From NCBI GenBank assembly GCA_027486025.1, contig JAIXPY010000135.1:1-33242 (forward strand): DNA of 33,242 nucleotides. Reading direction: 5' to 3'. The stretch is from Burkholderiaceae bacterium (GTDB lineage Bacteria; Pseudomonadota; Gammaproteobacteria; Burkholderiales; Burkholderiaceae). The notes beneath the pieces are model-generated. The model had not been told where the DNA came from. It did no database searches and was given only the letters and a program-made list of their open reading frames with translations. Shown here piece after piece: positions 1 through 5,334 of the stretch (its first letter is position 1; the number at the start of each line of letters is the position of its first letter). The translations under genes and the position numbers were made by a program.

Positions 1-85
1 ATCGAATAAGGTACAAGCCTTAGACAATCCATTTGGTCCCAAAGTAGTGGGGATGTGATTGGTAGATGTGTAAACCATGTGGTCG

Positions 86-114
86 GTACCGGACGTAAAG
101 CATGTGTCCGGTAC
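86..114. repeat. Perfect 9-bp inverted repeat downstream of tRNA-Phe
   Basis: GTACCGGAC and GTCCGGTAC are separated by 11 nt, and the right arm runs into a 12-bp palindrome CGGTACGTACCG (109-120). It lies 15 bp beyond the 3' end of tRNA-Phe on the tRNA's downstream side. No T-run follows on either strand, so it is not a standard intrinsic terminator. It may be a REP-like chromosomal palindrome or a Rho-type or processing signal. Confidence 0.6.
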
Positions 115-128
115 GTACCGATGTTTCT

Positions 129-204
129 TGGTGGCCCGGGGCGGAATCGAACCACCGACACAAGGATTTTCAATCCTCTGCTCTACCGACTGAGCTACCA
201 GGCC
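129..204 (-). tRNA. tRNA-Phe (GAA), integration site of the island
   Basis: Read on the minus strand this is a complete 76-nt tRNA with an encoded CCA (129-131). The acceptor arms GGCCTGG and CCGGGCC pair with one U-G wobble. The anticodon loop is TTGAAAA, giving anticodon GAA (phenylalanine), and the T-arm GGTTCGATTCC is intact. Bases 1-38 of the tRNA (204 down to 167) are repeated at 22834-22871, while the 3' half is unique. The gene therefore appears to be a recombinant: the 3' half is the resident chromosomal part and the 5' half came in with, or was regenerated by, the island. Confidence 0.96.
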
Positions 205-220
205 AAGAATTGGAATTATA
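167..220. repeat. Left attachment repeat (attL, 5' half of tRNA-Phe plus -10)
   Basis: Bases 167-208 are identical to 22834-22875 (42 bp). After one mismatch at 209 another 11 bp match (210-220 with 22877-22887). The repeat covers the tRNA from its 5' leader to the 3' end of the anticodon loop, the opposite half from the commoner 3'-end duplication. Confidence 0.92.
215..220 (-). promoter_or_regulatory. -10 box of tRNA-Phe (TATAAT)
   Basis: On the minus strand a perfect TATAAT ends 10 bp before the tRNA 5' end. It sits at the edge of the duplicated block, so the same box is also found next to the right-hand half tRNA (22882-22887). No convincing -35 is present at 16-18 bp; TAGACA at 19 bp spacing is the best match and lies in island-side sequence. 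Confidence 0.6.
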
Positions 221-336
221 CGCAAACTGTTTCTGATGCTGTCTAAATGTGCTTACTGTGGTTAACTCTGCTTTAATTTACGGGGCTCTGCGGGGTGGGG
301 ATGGCTAATCCTGCTTGACGGTAGGCAACTCGGACA
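221..336. other. Diverged second copy of the tRNA-Phe upstream region
   Basis: Beyond the attachment repeat this stretch still aligns by eye with 22888 to about 23007. Shared blocks include AACTGTTT, GTGGGGATGGCT (with AATCCTGCTTG against GATCCTACTTG) and GCAACT near the end. Overall similarity is roughly two thirds. The element thus carries, or has duplicated, a diverged allele of the chromosomal DNA that normally precedes tRNA-Phe. No gene is visible here. Confidence 0.6.
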
Positions 337-338
337 AA

Positions 339-1238
339 CTATTGCCAAACATCTCTTGAACTCCAATTTTCGGGAAATCCCATGCGCTTAATCTCAATTG
401 ATGGGTATTCATTAAATAAATCCAATAAACGAGCGCTCCAGACAGTCCCAGGCGAAATCTTCTTAAGTAAAACTTGAATCATTACCGCTTGGGCATAAAA
501 CCGATCTTGTTGAGATAGGTCATTTGCAACCTTTCTAGCAACAGCAGGTCTAATCGTATATCTTCTGTTCCATAAACGCTGATGGTGAGCCGCAAGATTC
601 CTTAAGTAACTTAAGGCATGTAGCCATGAGGCAAATATTGAGACATCAAGCTCATATTCTTTAGCAATTGGCTTTTGATGCTCTCTAGCGAGATTTTTAA
701 AAATCTTTGATACCGTACCCAGCGATAAAACTTCGAAAACCATCCATGATGGAGGCAATGCAGGATCTGTGTACTTATCGTAGTAGTGCTGAATAAATAT
801 TTGTCTTACAGCTTTTCTAGAATGGTCGTGACCAATATCTTTTTTTAAGCGATCCAAAAAATCATCGTGATCAAAACCAGGAAAAAATGGAGTTCCATCC
901 AAATACCAGTGCGCACCAATTCTCTCGCTCATCTGCCGACTAATGGTAGCCCTTACAGCAACCTCAATTCGCTCCAGCGCATCTATAACCAAAAGACGAA
1001 GTTTTCTATCAAACACGTATAGGTCAACAACATCTTCAAAGCGGGTATTGGGCAAAAATTCGTGGGTTCCATCAGCGTTGTAATTCAACTGGAATGGCAA
1101 TGCATATCCCGCCAATCTAAAGTAACCAATAAATTCCAAATACTGTCTTGCATAACTCTCATCAGCAACAATCAGTCCGCGATTTCGCATAATCGCAATC
1201 TGCTCTTGAATTGTGGCTGATGGTTTTTGATATCTCAT
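339..1238 (-). CDS. Abi_2 family (AbiD/AbiF-like) abortive infection protein
   Basis: The 299-aa protein has the features of the Abi_2 family (PF07751), HEPN-related proteins that block phage growth by abortive infection, probably through RNA cleavage. The C-terminal half contains RNLAAHH (about residues 213-219), the R-x4-H arrangement of HEPN RNases. The N-terminal YLEFIGYFRLAGYA and ALERIEVAVRATIS blocks are also typical. The start is set at ATG 1238 rather than ATG 1265 because the 27 bp in between are the 3' arm and T-run of an intrinsic terminator. No normal Shine-Dalgarno is present apart from the terminator's G-run. It is the first gene inside the island, reads towards the tRNA, and is preceded by a candidate structured RNA. 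AbiF-type genes are known to have a conserved RNA motif next to them, so function as an RNA-controlled toxin is plausible but inferred. Confidence 0.85.
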   Translation of the reverse strand: MRYQKPSATIQEQIAIMRNRGLIVADESYARQYLEFIGYFRLAGYALPFQLNYNADGTHEFLPNTRFEDVVDLYVFDRKLRLLVIDALERIEVAVRATISRQMSERIGAHWYLDGTPFFPGFDHDDFLDRLKKDIGHDHSRKAVRQIFIQHYYDKYTDPALPPSWMVFEVLSLGTVSKIFKNLAREHQKPIAKEYELDVSIFASWLHALSYLRNLAAHHQRLWNRRYTIRPAVARKVANDLSQQDRFYAQAVMIQVLLKKISPGTVWSARLLDLFNEYPSIEIKRMGFPENWSSRDVWQ

Positions 1239-1242
1239 AAGT

Positions 1243-1340
1243 AAAAAACCCCCCGGGGTGAGCATTGTTAAGAGGCTTGGGGGGTGTTGTTGCTATGGAT
1301 TGTACAGATATCTATTACCCCAATCTATTAGGGTGTTTAT
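1243..1340 (-). ncRNA. Candidate Abi-associated structured RNA ending in an intrinsic terminator
   Basis: On the minus strand, directly before the abi start codon, two helices are visible. One is ACCCTAA-TAGA-TTGGGGT (1317-1334, 7 bp with one G-U pair). The other is a terminator-like stem ACCCCCC with GGGGGGT (1279-1285 with 1248-1254), enclosing a 24-nt loop and followed by TTTTTT (1248-1243). The C-runs and G-runs could also pair across helices as a pseudoknot. The T-run ends 5 nt before the abi ATG, so most transcripts should stop before abi and release a short RNA of about 100 nt. The promoter is not clear; TATATT or TATTGT near 1350 is a weak -10. The position matches the RNA motif reported beside AbiF-like genes, but homology was not tested. 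Confidence 0.55.
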
Positions 1341-1382
1341 TTACAACAATATAAGAATTAGGCCTTTTAAAGGGGGTTTTCT

Positions 1383-1553
1383 TTACTTCTGCCTATTAAT
1401 TGCGCTTAAGTCTTGCTGCGCCTTGTGCATTTGTTGCCTGGCCCGCTCAGCTTTAACAGCCTGCTGATCACGCTTTACACGATCTTTCATTGATTTAAGC
1501 CTAGCTTGCTCTGGGCTTAGTGGCCCTTGCGGAGCAATTTCATCAAATCTCAT
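1383..1553 (-). CDS. Small basic, probably helical protein of unknown function
   Basis: A 56-aa protein from ATG 1553, beginning MRFDEIAPQGPLSPEQARL and rich in Lys, Arg and Gln afterwards (likely one long helix or coiled coil). A longer reading from 1664 is open, but its N-terminal part overlaps the 48-aa ORF upstream in another frame and looks non-coding. The start lies 2 nt after that ORF's stop codon, which suggests translational coupling. No family is recognised; similar charged mini-proteins are common among island genes. Confidence 0.5.
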   Translation of the reverse strand: MRFDEIAPQGPLSPEQARLKSMKDRVKRDQQAVKAERARQQMHKAQQDLSAINRQK

Positions 1554-1555
1554 GG

Positions 1556-1702
1556 TTATCCAATCTGCAGTGGTTGATGAGGTACGTTTTTGGTACCAAA
1601 GATAGCTTGAAATAACTTCATAGCCTGAGCAGGATTTTGAGCATAAAGGATAGTTTCCACCCACATCCCTGCTGCATTGACGGTTGCCTTATATCTTTTC
1701 AT
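1556..1702 (-). CDS. 48-aa hypothetical protein
   Basis: An ORF of 48 codons starts MKRYKATVNAAGMWVETILY and ends PLQIG. The composition looks like a real globular peptide (aromatic and aliphatic residues, QNPAQAMKLFQAIFG helix). It stops 2 nt before the ATG of the next small gene, giving a two-gene unit read towards abi. A strong ribosome site is not visible; the upstream bases are AGAAAAGCTAAATACCTAT. A palindromic module-boundary element (1727-1755) sits 25 bp upstream. Confidence 0.5.
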   Translation of the reverse strand: MKRYKATVNAAGMWVETILYAQNPAQAMKLFQAIFGTKNVPHQPLQIG

Positions 1703-1726
1703 ATAGGTATTTAGCTTTTCTTAACC

Positions 1727-1755
1727 TGCAAGCGTCTTAATACTAGACGCTTGCA
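1727..1755. repeat. Boundary palindrome, copy 1 (AGCGTC-N9-GACGCT)
   Basis: A perfect 10-bp inverted repeat TGCAAGCGTC and GACGCTTGCA around the 9-nt loop TTAATACTA. It is the longest-stemmed member of a family found six times in the island and not seen in the 10 kb of chromosome. It sits 10 bp beyond the stop of the DUF6641-like gene. There is no T-run, so a simple terminator is unlikely. Confidence 0.8.
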
Positions 1756-1764
1756 TCCTTTTGC

Positions 1765-2205
1765 CTAACGCTTAAATCCACTGCGCAAACTGCTACTAGC
1801 TATTTCTATTTGCTGATCTAGCTCGCCTGCTTCTACAGCCTGCTTAATTGCTGTTAGTGCATTTACAAGCTCTTCTCCACTGGCAACTTCTACACTTGGC
1901 TTTCCCTTTGCCAATTCAATCGTCCAGCTCCCATATTTCACAGAAACACAGACTCTGCCTTGTTCTGATTGGAACCACCAAGGCTTAATACGCTTTGGAA
2001 CCTCTACCTGTTTACGCAATCCCGTAGCAGGATCTTTAACAGAACGATATTTCATCACTACAAAAGGCTTGCCGTCCATTTGACTCTTAGCCAAATTTAT
2101 CTGCTCCCATAATTTTGATGAAAGTTTATTTCTGCGTGTAACGATTGCAGGGATATTGCGTGGTTTTTTTACGGCTACTAACTTCAAACTATTTAATGCG
2201 CTCAT
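1765..2205 (-). CDS. DUF6641-like island protein
   Basis: A 146-aa protein whose start (MSALNSLKLVAVKKPR), central KQVEVPKRIKPWW segment and YGSWTIELAKGKPSVEVAS region resemble the DUF6641 family, a protein of unknown function that I associate with integrative elements of beta- and gamma-proteobacteria. The start has a good AGGAG 6 nt upstream. It is transcribed divergently from the 2592 gene, with the large nested inverted repeat (2352-2552) in the shared upstream region. The family assignment is from memory of its typical sequence and is moderately sure; no enzymatic role is proposed. Confidence 0.6.
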   Translation of the reverse strand: MSALNSLKLVAVKKPRNIPAIVTRRNKLSSKLWEQINLAKSQMDGKPFVVMKYRSVKDPATGLRKQVEVPKRIKPWWFQSEQGRVCVSVKYGSWTIELAKGKPSVEVASGEELVNALTAIKQAVEAGELDQQIEIASSSLRSGFKR

Positions 2206-2351
2206 TGTTTTCTCCTATGTAGTTAATGGGCACAGTTAGTTTGTTTTCGGTCATTTGGTTTGGTCGACCTCTTTTTTCCATGAGTCGTTTTTTGGTTCAT
2301 TTTGGATAGAAAAAATATGGTTTTTCTGTGGCGGTCATAAATATTTTTGCG

Positions 2352-2552
2352 AGTTGCTTGGTTACACAGTAGATGTCGCATAAAGAAAAAAGGAGTCGCA
2401 AAGTTGAGTTTGAGTAGTTGCTAATGAGTTACTCAAAGTGGCAAATGAGTAACTCTGACTCAGCAACACGACTACGAAACTCCTCTTTTGAGATCTGCGA
2501 CTCTTACTGCAACTGATCTTTTCTGATCTCTCTTGTAACCAACAAAGCAACT
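2352..2552. repeat. 200-bp nest of inverted repeats between divergent genes
   Basis: Four arm pairs are nested around one centre. The outermost is AGTTGCTT-GGTTACA (2352-2366) with TGTAACC-aaca-AAGCAACT (2534-2552). Next, CAGTA-gat-GTCGCA (2367-2380) pairs with TGCGAC-tct-TACTG (2496-2509); GAGTCGCA (2393-2400) is an alternative partner of 2496-2503. Then GTTGCT (2417-2422) pairs with AGCAAC (2462-2467), and the perfect innermost arms are GAGTTACTCA (2426-2435) and TGAGTAACTC (2446-2455). It fills most of the 386-bp gap 2206-2591. It could fold as a long structured RNA on either strand, or serve as a binding region or origin. The 81-aa minus-strand reading here looks non-coding. Confidence 0.75.
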
Positions 2553-2591
2553 GGCAACGAGAACTCAATTTAGAAATCAAGGAGAATAAAA

Positions 2592-3056
2592 ATGAGGCAA
2601 ATCGCAATTAGAGGTTTTATCAACGACAAGTACAACACCCCATTTGGCAAGGGCTTATTTCGAAGAGCCATATATAACGGCTCAGTAGAGCTTCACAATC
2701 CCAACCAAAAGTATCTAGTGGATTTTTACGAGTATGAGCAATTTCAACATAGCGCCAAAACGGATGATCAAATCAGAACGCTTAAAAAATTAGATGCTTG
2801 TGGTATAGCCGAGACACCAGACTTGGTGATCTCGTGGATTGTTCACTATGAGCCACTAACCAAATCTAAAGAACTAGTTGATGGCTATTGCATCTATTTG
2901 CAAACCACAGGTGAAGTACATATTGAAATTGATGATGTTCTAAATGGAACAAAAGATGAGTGGGACTTAAAAGCTCATCACTGCAAAGCTGTAGGCGCCA
3001 ATAAACCGATATTTGTTGCTACAAATGTGGATTTGAACACTAGACAGTCTTTTTAA
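2592..3056 (+). CDS. Hypothetical protein, 154 aa
   Basis: A well-supported ORF with AAGGAG 7 nt before the ATG. The protein is soluble, without signal peptide or membrane segment, with mixed charge and many aromatic residues (FGKGLFRRAIYNGSV, VDFYEYEQFQH, WIVHYEPL). I do not recognise a family. It is divergent from the DUF6641-like gene, and its leader is the nested inverted-repeat region, so its expression may depend on that structure. It is followed by a boundary palindrome and a terminator-like hairpin. Confidence 0.7.
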   Translation: MRQIAIRGFINDKYNTPFGKGLFRRAIYNGSVELHNPNQKYLVDFYEYEQFQHSAKTDDQIRTLKKLDACGIAETPDLVISWIVHYEPLTKSKELVDGYCIYLQTTGEVHIEIDDVLNGTKDEWDLKAHHCKAVGANKPIFVATNVDLNTRQSF

Positions 3057-3107
3057 CATCAAAACCACCTCAAAGAAGCCCTACAAGCACTGATCTTTCA
3101 AGCTCAC

Positions 3108-3128
3108 AGCGTCTTGTACTTAAACGCT
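3108..3128. repeat. Boundary palindrome, copy 2 (one arm mismatch)
   Basis: AGCGTC, 9-nt loop TTGTACTTA, then AACGCT: the same 21-bp pattern as the other copies with one mismatch in the right arm. It lies 51 bp after the 2592 gene. A further fragment, AGTCTTTAGACG at 3187-3198, resembles the loop and right arm of the copy at 15717 and may be a decayed remnant. The rest of the 3057-3382 gap holds the inverted repeat at 3238 and a terminator. Confidence 0.6.
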
Positions 3129-3237
3129 TATCAAGTAGCGTGTAGGGCTAATTTGAAGCATTGCGTTTATAGATACCCAATTCGTAGTCTTTAGACGACA
3201 GTACTGAGGCATTCCGCATAAATATTAATAACAAATA

Positions 3238-3269
3238 CAGGTTAAGAAAAGTCTAGGATTCTTAACCTG
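3238..3269. repeat. Perfect 11-bp inverted repeat upstream of the mini-recombinase
   Basis: CAGGTTAAGAA and TTCTTAACCTG flank the 10-nt loop AAGTCTAGGA. The 14-mer CAGGTTAAGAAAAG recurs once on the minus strand at 1716-1729, next to boundary palindrome copy 1. The core GGTTAAGAA also occurs in the palindrome downstream of the recombinase gene (3951-4008). It may be a recombinase binding site or an operator. Confidence 0.7.
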
Positions 3270-3305
3270 ATTTGCTAAGTCATTGATTCTTGGAAGATCT
3301 TAACT

Positions 3306-3328
3306 AAAAAGCTGTCGGTCGCTTTTTT
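3306..3328 (+). terminator. Terminator-like hairpin with T6
   Basis: AAAAAGC and GCTTTTT pair across the 8-nt loop TGTCGGTC and end in a run of six T. It would end transcripts from the 2592 gene before the recombinase. The A/T-rich stem makes it weak. A second T6 run after an ACAC/TGTG hairpin follows at about 3339-3362. Confidence 0.5.
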
Positions 3329-3382
3329 CATAATAAGAAAACACACTTATATGTGCTTTTTTATTTATGAAAGGATTTACAA

Positions 3383-3949
3383 ATGGCTCAAGCTAAAACC
3401 CTTACCCAAGCAGAATTAGATCAAGTTCTGCGCTATGCAAGCACCAGAAAATACCCCGAGCGCAATCGCGCAATCATCCTGACCAGCTTTTTGACTGGTA
3501 TGCGAGTGGCTGAGATTGCTTCGTTAAAACTGGGCGTTGTTGTCAATGACGATGGCACGATCAAAAATGAAATCAAACTCTCCGCAGCGCAAACCAAAGG
3601 CGGCCATCCACGCACAGTCTTTGTTTCCAGCAAGCTCAAAGCCGAATTGGAGGGCTATTTAAAGACTAGATACATTAAAGACCCTACTATTGCTTTTTTT
3701 CATACCGATAGAAAGCTGAAGTTTTCACCCAATGGCTTATGCGTCTGGTTCTTTGCGCTGTATCGTGGCGCTGGAATCAGTGGTGCAAGCAGCCATTCAG
3801 GAAGACGATCAATGATTACCACGCTCGCACAAAAAGGTATCGGTGTGCGAGTCTTGGCTGAAATCGCAGGTCATCGCTCTATTGCAGTCACCCAAAAATA
3901 TATCGACGCCAATCCTGAGATGTGTCGTAACGCGATGGAATTAATTTAA
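3383..3949 (+). CDS. Tyrosine recombinase, catalytic domain only
   Basis: A 188-aa protein that matches the XerC/XerD-type phage integrase catalytic domain and lacks the usual N-terminal SAM-like core-binding domain (full members are about 300 aa). Catalytic residues are all visible: Arg41 (TGMRVAEI), Lys72 (QTKGG), His138 and Arg141 (HSGRR), His164 (AGHRSI) and Tyr173 (QKYID). The start has GAAAGGA 7 nt upstream, so the short length is not a start-site error. Being complete in active-site residues it could be functional, perhaps recombining short sites or acting with a second protein. It is flanked on both sides by palindromes with the same GGTTAAGAA half-site. Confidence 0.88.
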   Translation: MAQAKTLTQAELDQVLRYASTRKYPERNRAIILTSFLTGMRVAEIASLKLGVVVNDDGTIKNEIKLSAAQTKGGHPRTVFVSSKLKAELEGYLKTRYIKDPTIAFFHTDRKLKFSPNGLCVWFFALYRGAGISGASSHSGRRSMITTLAQKGIGVRVLAEIAGHRSIAVTQKYIDANPEMCRNAMELI

Positions 3950-3950
3950 C

Positions 3951-4008
3951 GAAATGAATTATTCGGTTAAGAATTTGTTGATGACATTTTCTTAATCGAA
4001 TAAATTTC
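3951..4008. repeat. Long imperfect palindrome downstream of the mini-recombinase
   Basis: GAAATGAATTATTCGGTTAAGAA (23 bases, 3951-3973) pairs imperfectly with TTCTTAATCGAATAAATTTC (3989-4008) across 15 nt, and a T-rich stretch follows. It starts 2 bp after the recombinase stop codon. It may terminate transcription in both directions, but it also contains GGTTAAGAA as in the upstream palindrome. Confidence 0.65.
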
Positions 4009-4064
4009 ATCATTTTTCTATAAAAATAAAATCGCCAGCCAAGCCAATATCTATATGGCTCTGA

Positions 4065-4128
4065 TTTTTCGTATTTTTCTGTCAAGGAAATAAAACAACG
4101 CGATGATTTGTTCGAAAAATCCGAAAAA
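4065..4128. promoter_or_regulatory. Spaced inverted repeat upstream of the 4206 gene
   Basis: TTTTTCGTATTTTTC (4065-4079) and GAAAAATCCGAAAAA (4114-4128) are inverted copies with one mismatch, separated by 34 bp. Each arm itself holds a short tandem CGAAAAAT-like repeat. This lies 80-140 bp before the start codon at 4206, so it could be a cooperative operator with looping. No regulator is assigned. Confidence 0.45.
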
Positions 4129-4205
4129 TGTACAGTGACTCCATCAACAAAGCACAACGACACTTTCGTCACAACCGCTAAGTTGATTTTTAAGGAGTAG
4201 TCAAA

Positions 4206-5255
4206 ATGGAAAATGTAATTCAAACAAATAATCAATCAACTAAGGCTGTAGCAACTGAAGCAGTAATGCCTTCTGTGGATATTCGCGGCATGAACGCCAA
4301 TGTCATTACAGAAAACTCATCGACTTTTGATGAGGTATTTGAAGTAGAGGGGCAAGAGCAGCCACCTCCCGCATCTAGCACTGAATCTAAATCTGAGCCT
4401 AAAGAGTCAGATGAAGATAAGGCACGCAAAATGCAAGCAGCACTGGATAAAGCCAAGCTAGCCAAGGCAACTGCCAATGCTGGACTTGTGCAATATGAGC
4501 GCAAGCTTAGTGTAGAAGCCGCTACAGCTGATGTCACAACCATTGTTCCTAAAGAGCGCAAAGAGTATGTTGCCGCTTTTAAGGCTGGAGTTGAGAAAAC
4601 AGCTCGTAGCACTTTGGAGATGTGCCGCGTAGTCTATGAAGCCGAGCAATCGCTTGATAAGTTTCAATTTAAGACGTTTTGCGAGGAGGTGGGGCTCAAG
4701 GACTACAGCAGTACAGTTCGTAAGTTCTCTGCAATTGGTCGGGTATATCCACGTTTTATTCAGTATGTGGATCAACTGCCTGCAAGCTGGACAAATATCT
4801 ACTTAATCACGCAAATTCCCGCTGATGCTTTTGAGGAATACCTGACAAAAGGGTATGCGCTTAACAAACTCACGGGCTCAAAATTGGATGAATTGGTGAA
4901 AAGCACCAAGGACATCAACAAGATTGAAGAGCCGCTCAGTTTTGATAGCAAAAACTCAGGGTATGTATTTGCCAAACTGCTCTTTACTAAAAAGCCTGAC
5001 GATACGGACTGGCGTGCCATGGAAAAAGCGTTAGCGGAGATCTCTGCTCGCCTACCCATCAAGTTTGTGATCAACAAGGAAGCTGGAGAGTTTGTAAAGG
5101 CTCGTCGCGAACAACGCTACGAGCAAATCAAACAAAGCAGCAAAAATGTCGATCTCAAGCCTGATCTGTGGGACTTGGGCGCTGAAGCAAATGCTGCTTA
5201 CAAAGTGGTTGAGCGTACAGCCAATCAAACTGAAAAAGCAGTAATCACTGTTTAA
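4206..5255 (+). CDS. Hypothetical island protein, 349 aa
   Basis: The ORF has AAGGAG 8 nt before its ATG. The first 90 or so residues are acidic, Ser/Pro/Glu-rich and probably disordered, followed by a charged Lys/Ala-rich helix. The middle (about residues 130-220) contains FKTFCEEVGLKDYSSTVRKF and LPASWTNIYLITQI, a pattern I have seen in phage and island proteins that look like DNA-binding or partition-like helical domains. The C-terminal 100 residues are mixed alpha-beta. There is no catalytic motif I can name. Long spacing on both sides suggests a single-gene unit; the convergent integrase ends 80 bp away. Confidence 0.7.
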   Translation: MENVIQTNNQSTKAVATEAVMPSVDIRGMNANVITENSSTFDEVFEVEGQEQPPPASSTESKSEPKESDEDKARKMQAALDKAKLAKATANAGLVQYERKLSVEAATADVTTIVPKERKEYVAAFKAGVEKTARSTLEMCRVVYEAEQSLDKFQFKTFCEEVGLKDYSSTVRKFSAIGRVYPRFIQYVDQLPASWTNIYLITQIPADAFEEYLTKGYALNKLTGSKLDELVKSTKDINKIEEPLSFDSKNSGYVFAKLLFTKKPDDTDWRAMEKALAEISARLPIKFVINKEAGEFVKARREQRYEQIKQSSKNVDLKPDLWDLGAEANAAYKVVERTANQTEKAVITV

Positions 5256-5306
5256 GATGACTGCTACCACTGCAGGGGTAGCTGTTGTTTTATGTGACTA
5301 GTAATT

Positions 5307-5322
5307 TGTTCCAAATAGAACA
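5307..5322. repeat. TGTTC-N6-GAACA palindrome between convergent genes
   Basis: TGTTC-CAAATA-GAACA, identical to the copy at 21517-21532 (both read TTGTTCCAAATAGAACAG). It lies in the 79-bp gap between the 4206 gene and the integrase, downstream of both, so it is not a promoter operator for either. Related sites are at 18632-18653 and 22671-22690. Confidence 0.65.
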
Positions 5323-5334
5323 GCTGTAAATTCA

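Noticed and set aside
29-128. 63-aa ORF 55-246 near the left edge.
   Set aside because: It runs through the tRNA-Phe gene on the opposite strand and has no ribosome site.
1727-1755. Boundary palindromes as integron attC sites.
   Set aside because: They lack the paired RYYYAAC/GTTRRRY core sites and the 57-141 bp two-part structure, no integron integrase is present, and most cargo units are multi-gene and in both orientations.
2362-2607. 81-aa minus-strand ORF in the divergent gap.
   Set aside because: Ser/Leu-rich low-quality composition, no ribosome site, and it is explained by the nested inverted repeats.
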